Below are positions 1 through 9,200 of a stretch of DNA of 13,763 nt, piece by piece. The first letter of the stretch is position 1; the number at the start of each line of letters is the position of its first letter. Source of the DNA: Ichthyophonus hoferi. Taxonomy: Eukaryota > Opisthokonta > Ichthyosporea > Ichthyophonida > Ichthyophonidae. Both the position numbers and the translations under genes were made by a program. Under the pieces are notes generated by a model. The model did not search any database and was not told the DNA's origin. It saw only the letters and a list, made by a program, of their open reading frames with translations. The DNA lies in the NCBI GenBank assembly GCA_002751075.1, contig NAOQ01000303.1, positions 9,263 through 23,025 on the forward strand, in the 5' to 3' direction.

Positions 1-20
1 ATATATATATATATATATAT
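1..20. repeat. (AT)10 simple repeat
   Basis: Ten perfect AT units at the window edge, inside the URB1 intron that precedes exon 1 of the window. The tract may extend further upstream. Confidence 0.9.
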
Positions 21-118
21 TGGCATTATTCAGACACATAAATATATCCACACATAAATGTATGCACACTGAGTTATCATCATACGTATTATATATTCAT
101 TTTGACCTACCTACACAG

Positions 119-249
119 AGAACTTGCGTGGAAGGCTGCCTGATCTACAACTAATCATTGCACAGCACCAATCGGCTCAGGCCCTCTATCTGAGCTCCCA
201 ACCTGACGATGGAGCTCAAGGATTGGTCCGCTACCTTATTATTCTGAAG
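119..249 (+). CDS. URB1: URB1 exon 1 of window
   Basis: The acceptor is ctacacag at 111-118; the donor is AAG|gtaaat. The exon opens with two bases of a split codon and ends on a whole codon. The peptide contains RLPDLQLIIAQHQ and LVRYLIILK. These fit the human URB1 stretch that I recall as ILPDLNTVVWVWQS followed by LLKAVLLQV. The preceding exons lie outside the window. Confidence 0.78.
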
Positions 250-3200
250 GTAAATGGAGTTGAAAGGAGTAGGACGTTATAACATTAGGAGTAGGTAGAG
301 TCATTTTCACGTTCATTAAATGCATGCTGCATGGTAATGATATATATATGTGAATGCACGTAAAGGCGAAAAATAGTGATGCCACTATATCTAATCACTA
401 AAGAGCGCGCTTGTCTATATCTAGGTACTGAGGGGATACCAGACGACAGTGCCTGAGCTTCTGGTAGAGGCTCGATTGGACTATAGTCGACTGTTACCCA
501 CGGACCGACCTCTCGCTTTACTACCCCAGGCTGTCCTAGGCCAGTTGGTTACCATTATAAGTGCAGGCAAGTATTCCAGCTACTCTACAATCTTTGTATC
601 TCTTTCCATGTATGATGAAAAAGTACTATCCCGCTTTACTGCAATACTTGACTGTGGCCGAAGGCACATTTAAATTGTTTTGGTACCAATCGCTGACTGA
701 ACTATCTACAGCAAACAATTATCATTGGGTCTTCCAGAGGGGGCCTAAAACAATGTCTCCCTTTGGACAGCTATTGGAACTCAGAACAAACCACCACCTA
801 TCTGATATTGCTGGCCCCTTGGATTGCTTGCTGGAAAAGGTATGTTGATATTTGGTTACACAAGTATACCCAAATTTTCAATCTGTACGTACAGGCTCTT
901 ATTCTCTGTATATTAGGTAATTCTCTTTTCTCTTCCTTGGACCATCTCTGCTCATTTTTCTGGTGTGTCCATTATATACCTTTTGGTAAGGATAGAGGCT
1001 GACTGGAGGCTGGGGTGGAGGTAGATGCTGGATGGGTTGGATATATTCCAGAACCTAGATGGTGAGGTGCAGGCCTGGCTAGGTAATGTTCCTGGTGGCG
1101 TTGAAGGTCATTGTGTGGCCAATCTTCTAGACTCAGCCGTTGCCATGGTTGCAGCAGATCCCTATCAGTGGACTGACCGCCTGGCTCAACAGGTACCGTT
1201 TTGAATATTTAGTCTAATGGCCTACTCGATTCTATTAATTTTTCATCAGTGATTTGATAGTTTTAAGATGTCTTGCATTGCTTCCTAAACGGATGTCATA
1301 GTTTAACCAGGCCCACTCTTCCGACGTTCCTATACATCTTATCCGTTTCATATCCAACTGAGATGAGAGTAATAAGGATTGGCACAGAGTGGTTTATGAA
1401 AGATAAAGAGGGTTTGAATTGAATTTAAAAGGAGAATGATAATTGGTGCAAATGAGATTGTTAAATACACAATAGAAATGGCTTTTTGGATCAGATCTAC
1501 TTTTGTAACGGAATTAAGGCTAACTATTTATGGGGTCCACGTTCAGGCTGCTGCTTCTCTTCCAGCATCCGGTGATACTACCAACTGGCCCTTTAGCCCT
1601 CTGGTAAGTAGTCCCTTACCACCCCTGCATTGGGTGGATTACCCTGCAACAAGCATGCATTTCTATGATGCATTTTGGCTGATATATATGGACGGCATCT
1701 TATGGGATTGGACGGGGCATGCAACATTTATTGTATACCTCTGAAAGTTGTTAAATAAATTTATCGTCAATAACGAGAATGATAGTTAATTTGAGTACTA
1801 TACAGGTGCTGGCCATACTACATGTCTACCAGAAGAAAGAGGGAGAGGAAGTAGAGAAGATGGCCTCGTTTGCTGCTGCCTGGCCATACATTGTTAAAGT
1901 TATTCTTGCTCTTCTTCCTAGTCCGGTATGGTTACCTTTCTTTCTCCATGTTTATCCGATATACTTACTGCCTTAAACATAGTAACATTACAAAGATTAC
2001 TAGGTTTTTCCAGACTCATAATGCTCTTATACTATTTCTTTCGTTAGTTAACTCTTCTATCCTATGTAAGGAGGGAGGTATGAATTTAATTCTTTGACAA
2101 AGAGTGTTATCTACCTCTGATTGAATATATGTTATAAACTCGGACGATACCTGAACTGTAAGGCATTTGATAATGTATAATTGCAAGAAACTTAATTAAT
2201 GAAGTTAATTCTGAGATGTGGTTATGTATATATAGCTCAAGCTAAATAAACCGAATTTTTTTTTTTTAGACTAAGGAATCTAAGAGAATGAGTATACCTT
2301 TTGTGTTTAGGATAAGAAGTCGTGTGGTTTGGTGTTATACGATAAACGTATTAGCTAAGCAAGGATGCATACAGGGGGCATCAGAGATAATCGTGCCTTT
2401 AGTGAAGGAGCTTAGAGAGACACAGCCTGGTGGTTGGGGTGTGTGCCAGACCGTCCTGTCGCACTGTGGAAAAAAGAATGTACAGACTGCAAGCATAGGT
2501 AAGTATCTCAGCAGGACACGATTCCTCTTTCTATCCAGGCAGCTTTCTGGCCTATGCTTTCACGCATTTCTTTTGATTTTAGTGTTATGAGCTAACTTAT
2601 TTTCTTGCTAATATATATATATTAAAAAATAAGAGTGCCTTTTGGTATTACACAGTTTTATTTGATTTTTCTATAGAAATAGCAAACGGTATTATATTTT
2701 AACAATCTAGATTTGCTATATTTATAGCTTAGGTTTATTACATGCTTTAAAGGTGGACGCTGGCTGACGTGATTATGGTTTGTAGAATCGTGGTGGGAGG
2801 CCCTACAGCTGTTGAAAAAGGCACAGCACAATGCTGACGGTGTGTCGGAAGGACTATCTGCTTGCCCACCAGAGTGGGTGAACCAGCACATTGACCTGTT
2901 GGTCTCTGTCGTCAAGACTGGTGACACTGCTAAATTCTCTAGTGCTGTGGCCAATTACGTATACCTACAGGACCCAAATGCACCCCTAGCGACCTGGGCT
3001 CAAGGCTCGGCATGTCTACAAAAGCTTGTCAGACAGCTGCCCTTAGAGGCCCTGGTAAGCCCATTGTTGGCTGATCCCATCCACGTACTCCCTATGGCCT
3101 GCCAAGCTGCTGAGAGGCTTGTACCGGGCAGTGAAATGCAGGCTTGCTTGGCTGTTTTGGGCCAGCTGACCTTGGCAATATCTGATAATACATACCTTGG

Positions 3201-6200
3201 AGCTAAGGTTGGTCAGGTATTTTTGAACTAGTCGTTTTGCGATTCCTCACTGTTATATACTGTAGTGTTGGTGTATGTATCTTACACCAATAGAGTTCCT
3301 ATTATAATTATATCTTATATTCTTTTGGCTTCTGATGGGGGTAATAAGTGCGTACAGAATACATTTTAATGCAAACAATTGCATGTGTTCACTCAGGGCG
3401 AAGAGGCAAGTATGCAGTTGATACACACCTTGGTGGGTATGTACGCTGATAGGTACAAGCAAAGTGAAAAGATGGATATTCGAGGATTAATACGGGTTCT
3501 TCAAAGCCAGTTCTTGCAAGATTGGTATGAGAGGTGTGTAGCAGGTGAGTGGTTCTTTTAACTGGTTGTGCATCATGTGTTACCTTTATATATATCCTTA
3601 TATGGCTATTTAAATATTATATACGCAAGAAGGATCATATCATGCAAATAAACAAAAATCGGTTATGACGATACTATTAAATATCTCCCATATGTATCGA
3701 TAGTTTATTTAATTTTGAACAAGCCTATATATTATAGTGATAGCGCAGTCATATGAGATACAACTAATTAGCTTCATCATTTTATTGGTTGGCTGTTAAT
3801 GAACTGGGAACCATGGCAACTGACTGGGGTGGGTACACATCTAGTCAAGGAGGATGGTTCTTCCAATCCATCGCGAGATATCATCACGATACACTGTGTA
3901 ATTGCTCTCTTACATTGTTTACCTTCATCTGATCTGGAGCTCGGCCAATCATATGCTGATACTGCGGTGACTGGCCTTCTTGCGGCGTTAGACAACTATG
4001 AGAAACACCCTGATCAAGCATGGAAGGTACGTGTTTTTTATTCATATCTGACTGGGATTCTATGGTTACTATGGTTACTATTCACTGCTTTATGCTCTAT
4101 ATGTCCTATTGGATCCAACTACAACGGAGTTACCTTTTTTAAAAAAACAAATATTTAAATGGATGGGCCTTTGCTATATATATAATCGTATTCTTAAGTA
4201 TAGTAGAATGTAGAGAGTGCAAATGTGTGTGGAAAATGTGAAAAAGTTGCACACCTCGGCAAGAATAATAGCACAGTTGATAACCACAGAAGGTATAATA
4301 TGAACTATTAAAATCAGTTGCTTTGTTTTATCTGTCTCTGACTATTGAAAGGTGTGCAGACCAGCACCGAGTTAGCCTTGGCTGTGGTATTAAACCATGC
4401 CAAGCTAGCCAGCTCACAAGCTCTCCATCAACTTGTGGGAAGAGTACTAGCTTTACCAGAAATGTTGTTATCGCCATCAGCAAGGTTTGTTTGTCGTACC
4501 AAACATGCAGAAATGTCTGTGTTAAAGTATATATATAGTATAGTACAGTTAAACTAGTGATAGTGGTTGAGTTTACGATTCGGCCTGACCATAAATAACC
4601 TTGTATTTGCCAGTTGATATCATAACGGTCAGAAACTAACACATGTAAGCCTATACAAGCTTTCCTACTACTTAAACTTTTATTTTTATATTAGTTTTTA
4701 CATATCAAATCATCCCTTCATATATTTTTAATTTTTTAAAATTTATTCATTTGTCGAGCATACACCTAGGTAGGATAACCCTTAAACATAGTTCCTATAC
4801 CCGCTATAACCTCAGGCTACTTAAACCAGTTGTTGCTGGGTGTGCTGTTACTATCATATAGGGCTCTATAGGTAAACTCTAAAACTCTAGCATTATCTTC
4901 CTTTTCAGAGGTGGAAGGATGTGCATTGCTATGTTAGGTGCTTGTGGGGCCGCTCAAGAGCTGACAGTGCCACAATATCAGCGTCTACTAGGCCTTTGGG
5001 CTGCCAGTAATGCACCGGGTCTCTCTGGGATGGCCACCAACTTACTTGCTCTGAGTAGCGCAGCCGGAAGATCGGTAAGATAAGATGTATTATATAGTAG
5101 ATAGGATACAGTAAATACTATATAAGATATAGTAAATAAGTTCTGTACGTGGAGGTGCTAACAAATTTTACAATGCAGGGTCTACCTGACTATAGTCTGG
5201 CCTTAGCTCCGGAATGGCTGGCCTGGTGTCTCAGCCCCAGCGGCGGGATCGCAGGTGCTGTAGCAGCTGGGTGGGCTGTGGGAAGCAATCCTCTCTATAG
5301 AGGTAATATGACTAGCCTATTACAGCAGGATATTCACATCCAGTACGTGAAAGACCACCCTCTCGACTGCTTGCCCGTTGTGGCAGCTTATGTGGAGACT
5401 TGCAGCATGAACCCTCGGAAGGTTTGTTGGACCCCTTCCCTCTTTTCATTCTACGTGTGATAATGATTATGTTATTCCTCTTAAACTTGTATATTTAAAT
5501 CATTAGCTCTGTTTCACCACCCAAAGAATAACCAAAGTGACTGTGTCAAGACGGCCAGGGTACTAGGGTGGTAGGAGTTATCCGAGATTGATAGCATATG
5601 TTCACGATGAATCTATAACTGACTGCACCTCTGTTGCAGCAGGAGATGGTGGTACTTAAGGCCGTGGCAGTGATATATAGCAAAGTTGTTCTTGACTGGC
5701 TTACTGGTACCACGGAGGTCTCTGTCGAGGTGACCAATATTTTAGCCCAATTGCTAGGGCGACTTTCTGCATGCAAGGCTGTGGATGTACAACACAGCCA
5801 AGAGCTGGCTAAGGAGCTTGGTGCCTGGGTGCCCACTTCTCTGACTCCGATACATCCTTGGGGTACTGCCCACACAATTCTGGCGGGTGCGATTGGCGGG
5901 GACCATCAAGGTCGCATGCTAATTGGCTGTCTGTGGTCACTGGCCCAAGCTTATGCCCACTCTGCCACTCCTCTGTCCGACATAGTGGCTCTGCAGGCTA
6001 TGGCTCAATCACTTGCTTCTACATATGATCGAGCCAATAAGGTGACAGGGCTGGCCAAAGCTGTAACGGCTCTTGCGCGTCAAACATTGAAATGGCAGCT
6101 CACCAGCCCTTCTTCTCTCGCAACACTACTGGCTATCTTGCGTGGTATCCATCCAACTTTCATTGGGGAGACTTCAGCAGCATACATGCCTATATCCACT

Positions 6201-9200
6201 ATTTATGAAATGGTGCTAGGGCACTCCAAGACGCCTGACTTACTACTAGGTGTTACTCACGAGGAACCAGCCGAGGGAAAGGCAGCTGCGGCCTCTGCAT
6301 GGCTTGTAGCGTAAGTCTAGTGGTTATATATGTATGCAGTAATATATGCAAGGATTGTTTGTGAACGACTTGATTTATATTTGATAAAGGGGGAAAGAAA
6401 AGTGAGAGAAAATGCAATAAGCAGCACAAATTTCTAGGAATATGTAAGTATCTGGTTAGGTGTATGGGATAGATATATTATGGATATAAGGGAATGAATG
6501 AATGCATGCTGACAGCTCCTGGCACATCAGTACACAGGAGGACCCAATTCGACATGCGGTGGTGACCCTTATCCACGGCCTGGCTATGGCTTGTCCTGAA
6601 ATGCTTAGTGCGGTTCACCTGCCTCTTCTCCTGGCCGCCTACAGTGCTTCATTGTATAATACAGATTGCCTGCTACTACAGGTACGTGGGAAGTGTTGGA
6701 GGTGTTGAATATACTTCTTAGAGCTAACTATACATATTGGCTTCCAGCGATCTTTTTTTGTTTATAGAGGAAATAAACGACTTCCCATTATAGAGTAGTA
6801 GTATACTAGTATGATTAATGAGTTTATTATAATCATATTCTAATTGGGTTCATCTTGCTGATAACATACGAGATGGAGTATGTTAACTGATTGTCGGAGG
6901 GTGCTGTACTGTAGGTTCTGCAGCAATACGAACGACATGATGTCCCCATAGCCAACCTAGCCTACGTGTGGGGACCCTCTTCTTTCGTATCACGTGAACG
7001 CACCGATGGAAAGGCTATTGGTGGGTGTACATACCATATATCTTATTGGCTAGACCGCTCTTGGTGGTGGTGGTGTGCGAGGGAAAGGATTGGTATAGGA
7101 CATGACTGGTTTACCTTTTGCTTGTATGAATATAATCGTTTGGAGCTGGATTGCATATTCATATATATATATCAAGCCAAGTCCACTCATCAAATCTACT
7201 TTATCCATTAAATCTCGGAACTACTATCAACCATTACTTTTCTTGCGTTTATTTTTTATTAGACAATTAATTATTCCATTAGTATTTAGGAAATTGCTAG
7301 ACCTTTAATATCATGTAGTAAAATAAAAACACATATGGTTTGAGATATAATCTTATACTAAACATGGAGCACATGCTATCACATGCCATACAAGACCTAG
7401 GCCTTACTATGTGCTAAATTCTCTAACACAATGAATTATATAGGGTTCCGGGCTGGATTTACTTTGGATTGTTTAGATAGTCGCCGCCTCTGCATCAGCG
7501 TGCGCAACTTTGCGGTGCAACGCCCCTTGGAGCCTCGTGGTGAAGCCAACGAAGGAGTTGACGAGTGGCAACGACAGGGCTACGATCCGGCTTTCCTACT
7601 GCCCGTCCTTGCTGGTGCACTAGATGGTGGTGCGGGTGCTTTGGATGGAAGGAGGTTGGTTGTGGACCATGTGGTAGGCTATAGTCTGCGAGCTCTGAGC
7701 TCCAGTCAACCCTCTGTTCGACATGCAGCATCCTACCTGTTGCAACAAATACAGACAGTGCACTTACCGGCTTATGGATTCCGGGAGCGACCTCAGGTAA
7801 AGTTTGCACATCTTTTTGAGATGATTGGGAGTATTTTCAAGAGAGTGGAAGCTATATGGTTATGTGTAGATCAGCTACTGGGAGTAGTAAGATAATAAGA
7901 TTGGCCGACTTGCTTGAGAACTAAAAGGTAAAAAGAAACTTACACAATTCTTTCGGATGTCCTGTGCTTGCAGATAGAACAAGTACTGGGGCAGCTGCGG
8001 AACGGCCTGGATAAAGGAGGCGCCCAACAGGTACCTGCAGTAGTCACCATCTTTGCCTGCGAAGCATTGCAGATCATGATGGCTCCCGACCACCCTCTGT
8101 AAGTTTTCTATGGCTGTACTTAGGTTTCTGTGTTATTAATACCTAGGCAAGCCTATTCTTCCTCCATTTGTCTGCTATATTTGAACCATCAGGGTTTGCA
8201 ACTACCCACCAGCTGTTTAAAGTTATAAATATGTTCTAAATACTGGGGTTAACACATCACACATCACACTGACCATGTTGGGTTTACAGTTACAAGGCTA
8301 TCAATAGGTTCCTTCTGCAAAGACCTCTGTTACCTATCGATGATGTACCTTTATTCTACACTTTCTTCAACAGGTAACTAACTCTAGGTGTCAGTCTGAC
8401 GGGCTTCTTACCCCTATCTCTCCTAGTAAAATTACCTGCACCGATCTGAGTATACATTGATTAATCAGTAATTTGATTTCATTCCTTTACTAGTTAATTA
8501 TTGTTTGCTAAATTATCTTGAAGCTAATATAAGTCCGGTTCAAAATGCTTTAGGTTGATTCCTTATTATACTTTGGGCAACTCTTGGAACGATTTTAGGT
8601 CGTGGATAGTTTCTTTGTGTTCATTCATTCATCTCTCTGGCAATATCATCTGCACTATTTACCTGGGCACTAGATGCTTACTAGGGATTGGGGCAGTGGT
8701 ACAGAGCAGAGTCGCCTAGAGAAGGTATGGATGCTACGCTGGCTAGTATATGGTCTGACTTGCAGCGCCGACTGGGCACTCTACCGACGTCGCCACGTGT
8801 TGGAACTCATATTGAGGTATGTATTGTGTGAAGGAATATGCATTATACTTCAGCACATTACTTGATAGATACACAAATGGTATCTTCGTAAAGAAAAATT
8901 AACGCGACTGGAGTGGTATGTACATGTTGGGTGCATGGGTTGTAGTTAATAGATATTGATATAGTTAATAGTGACTTACTCTATGGTACACACAGTCTTC
9001 ATGATTCTGCACTTTCGGACAGATCTCTGCGTACCTTAGTGTTGGAGGTTCTTATCAAAGCCACTCAGGTATGTGCCTGTGTGGGCCTAGTTGTTGTGTG
9101 GTTAGCATGGACACCCTCCGTGTATAACTAGATATGAGCGTGTGGGTATAATCTGAGATAACAATTTAAATTGAGCATTCTTGTGGTTTAGGAATGCATG

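Noticed and set aside
4063-4080. Tandem ggttacta units in intron 10, and a similar gttaccat pair at 12528-12544
   Set aside because: Only two units each; most likely chance or minor slippage.
7495-7809. 104-codon open frame on the minus strand
   Set aside because: It is the shadow of URB1 exon 17, whose plus-strand translation is clearly conserved.
8674-8684. Exon 20 starting at the ATG after the first AG (8673)
   Set aside because: It breaks the phase set by exon 19; the AG at 8684 keeps the frame and the family match.
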